Assembly: GCF_001403615.1 (NCBI RefSeq)
Contig: NZ_LN879455.1
Coordinates: 1 to 64,000 of the forward strand
Reading direction: 5' to 3'
DNA length: 64,000 nt
DNA from: Desnuesiella massiliensis
GTDB taxonomy: Bacteria; Bacillota; Clostridia; Clostridiales; Clostridiaceae
Shown here: piece by piece, positions 1 through 7,856 of the stretch
How positions within the stretch are numbered: the stretch's first letter is position 1
How the letters are laid out: each line of letters starts with the position of its first letter
The notes under the pieces: model-generated
Told to the model about the DNA's origin: nothing
Database searches by the model: none
What the model saw: only the letters and a program-made list of their open reading frames with translations
Translations under genes and position numbers: made by a program

Positions 1-122
1 ATGAGATTTCCCATAGCGTTAAGCTAGTAAGATCCCTTGAAGAACACAAGGTTGATAGGTCAGGGGTGTAAGCATGGTAACATGTTCAGCTGACTGATAC
101 TAATAGATCGAGGGCTTGATCA
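1..122 (+). rRNA. rrl: 23S rRNA, 3' end (partial)
   Basis: The first bases match the conserved 3' terminus of bacterial 23S rRNA, including the TAAGCTAGTAAGATCCC and CTGACTGATACTAATAGATC blocks. The gene runs in from before the window, so only about its last 120 nt are seen. 5S rRNA and tRNA-Phe follow at once, the usual rrn order. The exact mature end is uncertain by a few bases. Confidence 0.93.
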
Positions 123-187
123 ATATATATGAATCCAATTCTATGTGCAATTTTGAAAGAACATGTTTCTTTCAAAAACTAAAGAAC

Positions 188-306
188 ATCTGGTGATTAT
201 GGCATAGAGGTAACACTCGTTCCCATACCGAACACGCAAGTTAAGCTCTATAGCGCCGATGGTACTGCAAGGGAGACCTTGTGGAAGAGTAGGTCGTCGC
301 CAGGTC
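188..306 (+). rRNA. rrf: 5S rRNA
   Basis: About 117 nt beginning TCTGGTGATTATGGC and closing with GTCGCCAGGT, so the terminal helix pairs. It contains the conserved CCCATACCGAACACG block of loop C and sits 65 nt after the 23S 3' end and 5 nt before tRNA-Phe. Boundaries are good to a few nucleotides. Confidence 0.95.
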
Positions 307-311
307 AATGT

Positions 312-387
<76 letters not shown>

Positions 388-388
388 A

Positions 389-424
389 AAAAGACATCTT
401 TAATTAGGTGTCTTTTTTTTATTT
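389..424 (+). terminator. Terminator of the rrn/tRNA-Phe transcript
   Basis: GACATCT and AGGTGTC flank a short AT loop and are followed by eight T residues, directly after the tRNA CCA end. This is a standard intrinsic terminator. Confidence 0.8.
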
Positions 425-570
425 TATAAAATCAACATAATAGTAGAAGCCGAATATATATTTTTTGATCCTTAAAAATGCATATTTACAATAAATTTGG
501 TATATAAACTTGCAAAAATAATTTTTTTGAATGATAAGGTTTACAATTTGATAAAAAATATTTTAAATGG

Positions 571-599
571 TTGACATACAGTTAACGTTATGATAATAT
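571..599 (+). promoter_or_regulatory. Probable promoter of the T-box/liv operon
   Basis: TTGACA at 571-576 and TAATAT at 594-599 are separated by 17 nt, a good sigma-A match. It lies about 85 nt before the base of T-box Stem I. The rest of the 425-685 gap is AT-rich with nothing else recognisable. Confidence 0.55.
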
Positions 600-794
600 T
601 TTTATTAAATTATTAATGAACTTTGCAATTTATTTTTAAATATGAAATATTATCTTTCAAAAATTGAAAAAATAAATATAGACTAATAACTATGACGAAG
701 ACAAAACTATCCTAAAGTTAATTACAGAGAAGGGAAAAAGCTGAGAACCCTGTTAGCTAGATAGCAATGATCACTTCAGAGTTATGCAACTGAA

Positions 795-898
795 TATAGG
801 GAAACAAAGATGAAACTTAACTTATACATGTTCCAAAATGGCATCTTTAAGCAATTATGGTGCATGTATAAGTTAATAGTTGAACTTGTTTCCCTATA
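795..898 (+). repeat. 104-bp MITE-like repeat, copy 1 (inside T-box Stem II)
   Basis: The ends are inverted repeats (TATAGGGAAACAA and TTGTTTCCCTATA) with an inner dyad AACTTATACATG/CATGTATAAGTT. The same 104-bp unit occurs at 17117-17220 (inverted) and 41970-42073 (diverged), all three exactly the same length. It has no coding capacity. TA-rich ends resemble IS630/Tc1-type MITEs, but the family assignment is inference. Confidence 0.8.
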
Positions 899-1001
899 AG
901 GTAGGTTGCATCGTAAGGCTGCGTTAAAGACTAGGGTTTAATAGAATCCGAAAAAGGCTATTAATTTTATTATAGCGAAATAGAGTGGTACAGCGTTATT
1001 A

Positions 1002-1041
1002 GCGCCTCTATAGGTGTATAGATTCCTATAGAGGCGTTTTT
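1002..1041 (+). terminator. T-box regulated terminator
   Basis: GCGCCTCTATAGG pairs with CCTATAGAGGCG and is followed by TTTTTAT. Its 5' arm overlaps the antiterminator, the classic T-box switch. Confidence 0.9.
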
Positions 1042-1237
1042 ATAATAATTATTCGTTAATTACAGAGAAAGATTTGCTGAACTAGGGGAAATAAAGCAGG
1101 TTTTTTACTGTAAGAAAAGGGGGCGATTTGCTTGGGAATTATAACACAAGCTGATGAAGATGGTATTTTAACATGAACTGGTATAAATTAAAGTGTCTAA
1201 AGATTTAAAATTATTTTATTATAAGGAGAGAGTTTGC

Positions 1238-2407
1238 ATGAAGAAAAAAATATCATTGCTTTTAGCAGCATTATTTGTAGTAAGTTCATTAACGGCATGT
1301 AGTAAGAAAACAGGAACATCAGCTAATGGTGATACTATAAAGGTAGGTCTTAATTACGAATTGTCTGGACAAGTAGCTACTTATGGACAAAGCCTAGTAA
1401 GCGGAATTGAGCTAGCTTTTGAGGAAATAAATAAAAATGGTGGGGTTTTAGGTAAGAAAATAGAAACGGTTAAGGTGGATAATAAGTCTGAAAATGCGGA
1501 ATCTGCTAATGTAGCCACAAGGCTTGCTACAAGAGATAAGGTAGTGGCTATACTAGGAGCTGCTACTTCAGGAAACACAAAGGCAGCAGCACCTATTGCT
1601 GTTCAAAACAAGGTTCCCTTAATTTCAGCCTCTGCTACTGCAGATGATGTTACTGTAGATAGCAATGGTAAGGTAAGAGATTATGTATTTAAAACTTGTT
1701 TTAGTGATTCCTTCCAAGGTGTGATAATGGCTAATTTTGCTTATGGAGATTTGGGAAAGAAAAATGCAGCTTTCTTAGTAGATAGCACTAGTGACTATAG
1801 TAAGGGTCTTGCAAAAAGTTTTAAGGAAACTTATACAAAGTTAGGTGGTAAGGTAGTAACTGAACAAGCTTATCAGGCAAAAGAAACAGATTTTAAAGCT
1901 GTTCTTACAAAAATAAAAGGTACAAACCCTGACGTAGTATTCTTGCCAGGATATTATGAGGAGGTAGGATTAATTGTAAAACAAGCTAAAGAGTTAGGAT
2001 TAAATGTACCTATACTTGGTGGTGATGGTTATGATTCACCTAAGCTTTTAGAATTAGCAGGAAAAACTGCCTTAAATGATGTTTATTATACTAATCACTA
2101 CTCCTCAAAGGATACCTCTCCTGAGGTAGTTAAATTTAAGGAAGCCTTTAAGGCAAAGTATAGTAAGGAACCTGATGCTTTTAACGCTTTAGGTTATGAC
2201 TTAGCTTATTTCTTAGCTGATGCTATAAAGAGAAGTGGCGAAGCTACTCCTGAAAAGATCAAGAAAGCCCTAGAAGCTACAAAAGATTTCCAAGCAATAA
2301 CAGGTAAATTATCTATAGATGAAAAACATAATCCTGTAAAAGCAATAACTATACTTCAAATGAAAGACGGAGAGCAAGCTTTCTTGAAGAAGCTGTCTCC
2401 ACAATAA
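1238..2407 (+). CDS. livJ: Branched-chain amino acid ABC transporter, substrate-binding lipoprotein
   Basis: The 389-residue protein captures leucine, isoleucine or valine outside the membrane and delivers it to the LivHM permease. The N-terminus is a lipoprotein signal (MKKKISLLLAALF...) with lipobox LTAC, so it is anchored by a lipidated Cys. A type-1 periplasmic binding fold follows, with the family's GYDSPKLLELA and NALGYDLAY blocks. I prefer ATG at 1238, with AAGGAGAG 10 nt upstream, over GTG 1193, which would add 15 residues before the signal peptide. It is first gene of the operon and lies behind an Ile-type T-box, so expression should rise when tRNA-Ile is uncharged. A dyad repeat separates it from livH. 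Confidence 0.92.
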   Translation: MKKKISLLLAALFVVSSLTACSKKTGTSANGDTIKVGLNYELSGQVATYGQSLVSGIELAFEEINKNGGVLGKKIETVKVDNKSENAESANVATRLATRDKVVAILGAATSGNTKAAAPIAVQNKVPLISASATADDVTVDSNGKVRDYVFKTCFSDSFQGVIMANFAYGDLGKKNAAFLVDSTSDYSKGLAKSFKETYTKLGGKVVTEQAYQAKETDFKAVLTKIKGTNPDVVFLPGYYEEVGLIVKQAKELGLNVPILGGDGYDSPKLLELAGKTALNDVYYTNHYSSKDTSPEVVKFKEAFKAKYSKEPDAFNALGYDLAYFLADAIKRSGEATPEKIKKALEATKDFQAITGKLSIDEKHNPVKAITILQMKDGEQAFLKKLSPQ

Positions 2408-2448
2408 TAAATAGTTAACTAAGCTTTTCAGTAAATTTTTGATATATG

Positions 2449-2531
2449 ATGCACAATTCATAGTTAAAAATATTACGAAATGTATAATAACAATCCTCCT
2501 TTATTGTTAATAGCTAAGGTGAATTGTGCAT
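2449..2531 (+). repeat. Inverted-repeat element between livJ and livH (CACAATTCA family)
   Basis: ATGCACAATTCA (2449-2460) and its exact complement TGAATTGTGCAT (2520-2531) bound an 83-bp dyad, with an inner hairpin AATAACAA/TTGTTAAT. The end sequence belongs to the CACAATTCACAATG family seen at 45.1, 50.2, 50.8, 55.5 and 60.5 kb. In RNA it could act as a 3' stabiliser or attenuator between the binding protein and the permease genes. Confidence 0.7.
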
Positions 2532-2562
2532 TGTATAAAATATAAAAAAGGAAGTGAAAACA

Positions 2563-3447
2563 GTGGAACAATTTTTACAACAGCTTCTTAATGGCCTTTC
2601 TTTAGGAAGCATATATGCATTAATTGCATTGGGATATACCATGGTTTATGGAATCATAAATTTAATAAATTTTGCACATGGTGATATTTATATGCTGGGG
2701 GCCTACATAGGATTTGCAGTCACTACTTTTCTTCATCTTGGATTTTTACCATCACTGGTCATAGCTATGCTGTTGTGTGCTGTTATCGGAATTCTAATTG
2801 AAAAGATAGCCTATAAACCTATAAGAAATTCTACTAGAATCGCCGCTTTAATTACAGCTATAAGCGTTTCTTTATTCTTAGAATATGGAACCATGTATTT
2901 TGTAAAAGCAGAGACAAGAACTTTTCCGCAGGTATTAGCAAACAAAAGCATAAAGTTATTTAATGGTTCTTTAATATTAAATTCAACGGATATTTATATA
3001 ATATTAATCACTGTGGTTCTTATGCTATTACTGCAATATATAATTCATAAAACTAAAGTTGGTAAAGCCATGAGAGCGGTAGCTATGGACAGAGATGCAG
3101 CGCAGTATATGGGGATAAGTATTAATAGAACAGTATCCTTTACCTTTGCTATAGGCTCCGCTTTGGCAGGAGCTGCTGGAGTGTTAGTAGGAGTATATTA
3201 TAACTCCATTAATCCGCTTATGGGAATATTACCTGGACTTAAAGCCTTTGTAGCCGCAGTAATTGGGGGAATAGGGGTTATACCTGGAGCTATGTTTGGC
3301 GGTTACTTCCTTGGAATGACAGAAACCATGGTAAGTGCTTATGGCGGATCTTTATATAAAGATGGTGTAGCTTTTGCAATATTAATTTTAATACTTTTAA
3401 TAAAACCAAATGGCTTATTAGGCAAAAATGTAAAAGAAAAGGTATAG
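2563..3447 (+). CDS. livH: Branched-chain amino acid ABC permease LivH
   Basis: One of the two membrane subunits of the branched-chain amino acid importer, about 294 residues and eight or so hydrophobic segments. Typical LivH signatures are present: NGLSLGSIYALIALGYTMVYG at the N-terminus, INLINFAHGD, and near the C-terminus GLKAFVAAVIGGIG, the loop that contacts the ATPases. The start is probably GTG 2563, because AAGGAAG then lies at proper spacing; GTG 2554 is too close to it. It is followed after 12 nt by livM and is part of the T-box operon. Confidence 0.92.
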   Translation: MEQFLQQLLNGLSLGSIYALIALGYTMVYGIINLINFAHGDIYMLGAYIGFAVTTFLHLGFLPSLVIAMLLCAVIGILIEKIAYKPIRNSTRIAALITAISVSLFLEYGTMYFVKAETRTFPQVLANKSIKLFNGSLILNSTDIYIILITVVLMLLLQYIIHKTKVGKAMRAVAMDRDAAQYMGISINRTVSFTFAIGSALAGAAGVLVGVYYNSINPLMGILPGLKAFVAAVIGGIGVIPGAMFGGYFLGMTETMVSAYGGSLYKDGVAFAILILILLIKPNGLLGKNVKEKV

Positions 3448-3459
3448 GAGGGAGATAAT

Positions 3460-4410
3460 ATGAAAATAATTAATAAGAAAAACATAATCATAGCCTTCCT
3501 AACAATTATAATGTATGCATTAGGTCAGGTGCTCATAGAAGCAGGTATACTAGATTCTTATGTTCTGCTTAATATAGTAATCATAGGTATCAATATCATA
3601 TTAGCAGTAAGCCTTAACTTAATTACAGGATTTACAGGACAATTCACCTTAGGACATGCAGCCTTCATGGCCATTGGAGCCTATACTTCGGCCTTAGCCA
3701 CAGCAAAGTTAAACCTTCCTTTTGGTGTATCTATAATATTGGGGGCAATATTAGCAGCCCTAGCAGGTATAGTTATAGGAATACCTACCTTAAGGCTTAA
3801 AGGAGATTACCTAGCTATAGCCACTTTAGGCTTTGGTGAAATCGTAAGAATTGTACTTCTAAATAATGAATATTTAGGAGGAGCTAGCGGTTTTAACGAT
3901 ATACCTCAAAATACAAATTGGACATGGTTATACTCTATGACCATATTAACTATTCTACTAATTAGAAATTTTATTAACTCTAAGAGCGGAAGAGCCTGTA
4001 TTTCTATTAGAGAAGATGAGATAGCAGCGGAAGCTATGGGTATTAATGTTACTTTTTATAAGGTTCTAGCCTTTGGAGTAGGAGCTTTCTTTGCAGGTAT
4101 AGCTGGAGCTTTATATTCTGGTTATTTTTACTTTATAAGACCTGACGCTTTTGGATTTATGAAATCTATAGACATACTGGTTATAGTGGTATTTGGGGGT
4201 ATGGGAAGCATTTTAGGATCTATTGCCGGGGCAATAGCACTATCTTTAATATCTTTATGGCTTCAAGGGATACCAGAACTTAGGATGGTTATATATTCTT
4301 TGATACTTTTTGTAATAATGGTGTACAGGCCTCAAGGACTTATGGGGAATTGTAAGTTTAAATTATTTAAGAAAGGAGGACCTAAAAATGTCAGTGCTCA
4401 AAGTGAATAA
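3460..4410 (+). CDS. livM: Branched-chain amino acid ABC permease LivM
   Basis: Second membrane subunit of the importer, 316 residues with multiple transmembrane helices. LivM hallmarks are LNLITGFTGQFTLGHAAFMAIGA near residue 50, the GASGFNDIP loop, and the C-terminal VVFGGMGSILGS segment that couples to LivG/LivF. ATG 3460 has a GGAGG site just upstream. Its last 23 nt overlap the start of livG in another frame, which implies translational coupling within the operon. Confidence 0.93.
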   Translation: MKIINKKNIIIAFLTIIMYALGQVLIEAGILDSYVLLNIVIIGINIILAVSLNLITGFTGQFTLGHAAFMAIGAYTSALATAKLNLPFGVSIILGAILAALAGIVIGIPTLRLKGDYLAIATLGFGEIVRIVLLNNEYLGGASGFNDIPQNTNWTWLYSMTILTILLIRNFINSKSGRACISIREDEIAAEAMGINVTFYKVLAFGVGAFFAGIAGALYSGYFYFIRPDAFGFMKSIDILVIVVFGGMGSILGSIAGAIALSLISLWLQGIPELRMVIYSLILFVIMVYRPQGLMGNCKFKLFKKGGPKNVSAQSE

Positions 4411-5170
4411 CGTAGCCAGATACTTTGGTGGTATAAAGGCTGTAGCTGGAGTTAATATGAATATTAATTTAGGAGAGATTGTAGGTCTTATAGGGCCTAA
4501 TGGAGCCGGAAAAACTACACTTTTCAATTTGCTTACAGGAATATATGAGCCCACAGAAGGAGATATCATATATAACTTTGAAAAAGAACAAAGCACAAGA
4601 AACATGAAACCTCATAACATAGCTGCTTCAGGAGTTGCCAGAACCTTTCAAAATATAAGGCTGTTTAGCAATATGACCGTATCAGAAAATGTAAAGATGG
4701 GCTATCATAAGAAAGTAGACTACGGTATAATACCCTCATTTTTAAGATCTCCTAAATATTATAAAGAAGAGCTTTTAGCAGAAGAAAAAGTGTTAGAGCT
4801 GCTAGAGATATTTGATCTGCTAGATAAAAAAGATGAGCTGGCTAAGAACTTGCCTTATGGAGAACAAAGAAGATTAGAAATAGCAAGAGCTCTAGCTTCT
4901 GAGCCTAAAATATTACTGCTTGACGAACCTGCAGCGGGAATGAATCCTAATGAAACCAAAGAACTCATGAATTTAATTAAATATATAAGGGATAAATTTG
5001 ATATCACAATTATACTAATAGAGCATGACATGTCACTTGTAATGTCTTTATGCAGCAAAATTTATGTGCTTGATTATGGTCAGCTTATTGCAGAAGGTAC
5101 ACCAGAGGAAATAAGAACAAATCCAAAGGTTATTAAGGCTTATCTTGGAGGTGAGGAAGAGGTATGTTAG
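4388..5170 (+). CDS. livG: Branched-chain amino acid ABC transporter ATPase LivG
   Basis: Cytoplasmic ATPase subunit, 260 residues. Walker A is GPNGAGKTT, the ABC signature is the LivG-style LPYGEQRRLEIARAL instead of LSGGQ, and Walker B is ILLLDEPAAGMNP followed by the IEHDM switch His. It pairs with LivF as an ATPase heterodimer driving LivHM. AAAGGAGG precedes ATG 4388 inside the end of livM, and the gene overlaps livF by 7 nt. All features are ordinary for the family. Confidence 0.95.
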   Translation: MSVLKVNNVARYFGGIKAVAGVNMNINLGEIVGLIGPNGAGKTTLFNLLTGIYEPTEGDIIYNFEKEQSTRNMKPHNIAASGVARTFQNIRLFSNMTVSENVKMGYHKKVDYGIIPSFLRSPKYYKEELLAEEKVLELLEIFDLLDKKDELAKNLPYGEQRRLEIARALASEPKILLLDEPAAGMNPNETKELMNLIKYIRDKFDITIILIEHDMSLVMSLCSKIYVLDYGQLIAEGTPEEIRTNPKVIKAYLGGEEEVC

Positions 5171-5868
5171 AACTAGTTGATTTAAATGTATATTATGGTG
5201 CTATACATGCACTTAAGGGGATAAACATAAAAGTAAATCAAGGGGAAATTGTTACATTGATAGGGGCCAATGGAGCAGGAAAAACTACTACCTTAAAGAC
5301 CATATCTGGAGCTTTAAAACCTAAAAAGGGCAAGGTTTTATTTCAAGGGGGAGAATTAGAAAAGGTAAAAGCACATGATATTGTTGGCTTGGGTATAGCT
5401 CATGTGCCAGAAGGAAGAAAGGTTTTTATGAACATGTCTGTAATGGAAAATCTTGAAATGGGGGCATATTCAAGAAAGGATAAAGGTGAAATTAAGAAGG
5501 ATTATGAGAAAATATTTGAAACCTTTCCTAGGTTGTTAGAACGTAAAAATCAAATGGCTGGAACCTTATCTGGTGGAGAGCAGCAAATGCTAGCCATAGG
5601 CAGAGCTCTAATGGCAAGACCTAAGCTTCTTCTTTTGGATGAACCTTCTATGGGCCTTGCGCCTTTAATCGTAAAACAAATCTTTTCTATAATAGAGGAT
5701 ATAAATGAAAAGGGGACTACGGTGTTATTGGTAGAACAAAATGCATCCATGGCACTTAAAATAGCTCACAGAGCCTATGTAATACAAAATGGGGTTGTAG
5801 AACTAGAGGGCAATGCTGAGGTGCTTTTAAATGATGAAAATGTAAGATATGCATATCTTGGGGCTTAA
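5164..5868 (+). CDS. livF: Branched-chain amino acid ABC transporter ATPase LivF
   Basis: Second ATPase subunit, 234 residues. Walker A is GANGAGKTT, the signature is LSGGEQQMLAIGRAL, Walker B is LLLLDEPSMGLAP, and the switch region is VEQNA, which is characteristic of LivF. The ATG overlaps the last codons of livG (ATGTTAG), with GAGGAAGAGG as ribosome binding site. It is the last gene of the T-box-controlled operon; a long hairpin follows 50 nt downstream. Confidence 0.95.
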   Translation: MLELVDLNVYYGAIHALKGINIKVNQGEIVTLIGANGAGKTTTLKTISGALKPKKGKVLFQGGELEKVKAHDIVGLGIAHVPEGRKVFMNMSVMENLEMGAYSRKDKGEIKKDYEKIFETFPRLLERKNQMAGTLSGGEQQMLAIGRALMARPKLLLLDEPSMGLAPLIVKQIFSIIEDINEKGTTVLLVEQNASMALKIAHRAYVIQNGVVELEGNAEVLLNDENVRYAYLGA

Positions 5869-5920
5869 TAATACTAGGTGTATATTTAAACATGAAACTA
5901 AAATAGGCTATATTAAAAAT

Positions 5921-6005
5921 AAAAAAGCGTTTAGTAAATTAATGAACCTCACCCTGTCTAATCGGCAGGTTGAAGTTCAGATTAATACTAAATGCTTTTA
6001 TTTAT
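5921..6005. terminator. Long bidirectional hairpin between livF and bcp
   Basis: GCGTTTAGTAAATTAATGAAC on the left matches GTTCAGATTAATACTAAATGC on the right with one-base slips. The element is flanked by A-tract and T-tract, with a small inner CCTG/CAGG hairpin. It separates convergent genes and probably terminates both. Confidence 0.65.
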
Positions 6006-6009
6006 ACTG

Positions 6010-6477
6010 CTATTTTATCACTTCTAGTACTTTGTCAGTATGGCCATCTACTTTAACTTTTCTGAATTCTTTAAGAAGCACACCATTTTCGTCAATTACG
6101 AAAGTGCTTCTTTCTATGCCCATAACTTTTTTGCCATACATATTCTTTTCTTTAATTACATCATATAGCTTGCATACTTCTTCATTTTCATCACTTAGAA
6201 GCACAAAGGGCAAGGAAAGCTTAGTTATAAATTTATCGTGTAAAACTAAAGAGTCCCTGCTCACCCCTAGTATTACTGCATTTAAGTTGTTGAATTCTTC
6301 TATGTTATCTCTAAAGGAGCAAGCCTCATTAGTGCAGCCAGGAGTATTGTCCTTAGGATAAAAATATAATATGACTTTTTTTCCTCTATAATCACTTAAT
6401 TTATGTTCTTTTTTATCTGAGCCCATAAGAGTAAAATCAGGGGCAATGTTACCTTCCTTAACTATAATTTCTGACAT
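6010..6477 (-). CDS. bcp: Thioredoxin-dependent peroxiredoxin (Bcp/PrxQ)
   Basis: A 155-residue cytoplasmic peroxidase that reduces H2O2 and organic hydroperoxides using thioredoxin. The AhpC/TSA fold is clear: APDFTL at residue 12, then FYPKDNTPGCTNEACSF near 40-55. The peroxidatic Cys is in the PGCT motif and a second Cys lies five residues on, the arrangement of the atypical two-Cys Bcp class. Length is standard. GAGGTGAT precedes the ATG. It is monocistronic, converging on the liv operon. Confidence 0.93.
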   Translation of the reverse strand: MSEIIVKEGNIAPDFTLMGSDKKEHKLSDYRGKKVILYFYPKDNTPGCTNEACSFRDNIEEFNNLNAVILGVSRDSLVLHDKFITKLSLPFVLLSDENEEVCKLYDVIKEKNMYGKKVMGIERSTFVIDENGVLLKEFRKVKVDGHTDKVLEVIK

Positions 6478-6576
6478 AATATCACCTCATTCAATTAATT
6501 CACAATACTTATAATTTATATTATATAATAATTGTTGTTTATTTTCAAATTTTTATCTATGAACTTAGAAAATTAA

Positions 6577-6605
6577 TTGTAAAAAGTATATGTTTTTATG
6601 ATACT
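6577..6605 (+). promoter_or_regulatory. Possible promoter of the parvulin gene
   Basis: TTGTAA (6577-6582), a 17-nt spacer and GATACT (6600-6605), about 40 nt before the ATG. It is a modest match but the only reasonable one in the gap. Confidence 0.4.
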
Positions 6606-6645
6606 ATAGAGTAGGAAATAAAAATATATTTAAAGGAGCACACAG

Positions 6646-7389
6646 ATGGAAAATAATGTATTAGCTAGAGTAAATGGAGTTGAAATAACTCAAGAACATT
6701 TAGAGCAAACTCTTTCGAGATATCCACAAGAGAGACAGTCCTATTTAAATACTGACTTAGGAAGAAAGCAACTATTAGAGCAAATCATATCTTTTGAGCT
6801 CATGTATAATTATGGAAAAGAAATAGGATTAGACAAAGATGCTCAATATTTAGCTCAAGTAGAGGTTATGAAAAAAGAGATATTAATCCAGTCAGCTATT
6901 AATAGTGCCTTATCTAAGATAGACATCAGCGAGGAAGAAATAGCTAAGTATTATAATGATAATAAAGATATGTTTATGGATCAAGAAAGCGTTAGAGCTA
7001 AGCACATATTAGTAGAAACTATTGAAGAATGTGAGCAAATAGCTAAGGAAATCAGTGAAGGCTTAAGCTTTGAAGAAGCGGCAGAAAGATTCTCAAGCTG
7101 TCCATCAGGAGCTAATGGTGGAGATTTAGGAGCTTTCACAAGAGGAAGAATGGTTCCAGAATTTGAAAAAGCAGCTTTTGAATTAAACATCGGAGAAATA
7201 AGTGGTCCAGTTCAAACTCAATTTGGCTATCACTTAATTAAGGTTGAGGAGAAAAAATCTGCTAGCGTTAAACCATTAGAAGAAGTTAAAAATACAGTTG
7301 CAAATACTCTATTACAAGAAAAGCAAAGCAGTAAATATGCAGAGTTAGTAGAAGAACTTACAAATAAATATACAGTAGAAAGATTATAG
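6646..7389 (+). CDS. Parvulin-type peptidyl-prolyl isomerase (PpiC/PrsA-like, no signal peptide)
   Basis: A 247-residue protein with an N-terminal helical SurA-like region (residues 1-110) and a rotamase domain at about 113-210. The domain shows VRAKHILVE, the FSSCPSGANGGDLGAF block and FGYHLIKVEEKK. Unlike PrsA it has no signal peptide or lipobox, so it is probably cytoplasmic. Expected role is proline cis-trans isomerisation and chaperoning of client proteins. AAAGGAG lies well placed before ATG 6646. Single gene, with its own terminator. Confidence 0.88.
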   Translation: MENNVLARVNGVEITQEHLEQTLSRYPQERQSYLNTDLGRKQLLEQIISFELMYNYGKEIGLDKDAQYLAQVEVMKKEILIQSAINSALSKIDISEEEIAKYYNDNKDMFMDQESVRAKHILVETIEECEQIAKEISEGLSFEEAAERFSSCPSGANGGDLGAFTRGRMVPEFEKAAFELNIGEISGPVQTQFGYHLIKVEEKKSASVKPLEEVKNTVANTLLQEKQSSKYAELVEELTNKYTVERL

Positions 7390-7394
7390 TTTTT

Positions 7395-7430
7395 ATGGAG
7401 CTTGTGACATTAATTGCAGGCTCCATTTTG
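7395..7430 (+). terminator. Terminator after the parvulin gene
   Basis: ATGGAGC (7395-7401) pairs with GCTCCAT (7420-7426) followed by TTTG, six nt after the stop codon. The loop is 18 nt. Confidence 0.55.
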
Positions 7431-7460
7431 CGTATTATGAGATAGGTTTAGAACTATAGA

Positions 7461-7594
7461 GTTTTGTCACAAAAGCTGGTAGATGATTTTATGAATTATT
7501 AAAAAATGTATCCATCTACCGGTTTTTGTGACAAAACCATAAGGGCTCAAATTCTAATATATACACCACCATCAACTTTTATTTGTGACAAAAG
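7461..7594 (+). repeat. TTTTGTCACAAAA-family palindromic repeat (pair plus half unit)
   Basis: GTTTTGTCACAAAAGCTGG with TAGATG (7461-7485) is mirrored by CATCTACC plus GGTTTTTGTGACAAAAC (7512-7536), and a lone half unit follows at 7574-7594. The same half unit recurs at 21.6, 23.1 and 30.3-30.4 kb, always in intergenic DNA. Function is unknown. Confidence 0.75.
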
Positions 7595-7724
7595 CATATA
7601 GCTTAAAATCATAGTCCTAGAAGTTTTCCTCCTATATTTAGTAATATAGAATATTAACAAAAATTAAATATAATTTAAATTTTATGAGATTGCTTGGTAT
7701 TTTCATCAATAATCATTATAATAG

Positions 7725-7832
7725 TATAGGAGGATGTGAAAAAAGGTATTCTATAGGTTTTCCTACACCGCACGTGGAGCCCCACGAGCGGTCCGTGAAA
7801 AAGAACACCTATGTTTTTCACATCCTCCTATA
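7725..7832 (+). repeat. 108-bp nested inverted-repeat element with GC-rich core
   Basis: TATAGGAGGATGTGAAAAA (7725-7743) is perfectly inverted at 7814-7832. Inside, AGGTATT pairs with AACACCT. The core is ACCGC-A-CGTGG-AGCC-CCACG-A-GCGGT, a strong hairpin that is unusually GC-rich for this genome. It sits 24 nt before the flippase start and would form one long stem in the leader RNA. It is a single copy here, either a MITE or a structured leader. The rest of 7390-7856 holds only repeats. Confidence 0.75.
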
Positions 7833-7856
7833 GGTAAACAATTATAGGAAGGTAAT

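Larger units (their letters stand above)
686..1041 (+). promoter_or_regulatory. T-box leader, probably isoleucine-specific
   Basis: The conserved T-box motif (TAGAGTGGTACAGCG, about 981-995) precedes a terminator (1002-1041) whose 5' arm CTCTA can instead pair with TAGAG at 981-985 as antiterminator. Stem I is visible: ATAACT (686-691) pairs with AGTTAT (780-785) and GAAG (697-700) with CTTC (774-777), separated by a kink-turn-like internal loop. The AGAGA and GCTGAG distal elements are also present. The specifier position reads ATC (770-772) followed by A, which codes isoleucine. Stem II (ATGCAAC 784-790 with GTTGCAT 905-911) is split by a 104-bp repeat. It controls the downstream branched-chain amino acid transporter, which fits. 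Confidence 0.88.

Noticed and set aside
5849..6361. 170-codon plus-strand frame antisense to bcp
   Set aside because: It covers the clear bcp gene in the opposite strand, has no ribosome binding site, and its composition is that of a reverse-complement shadow.
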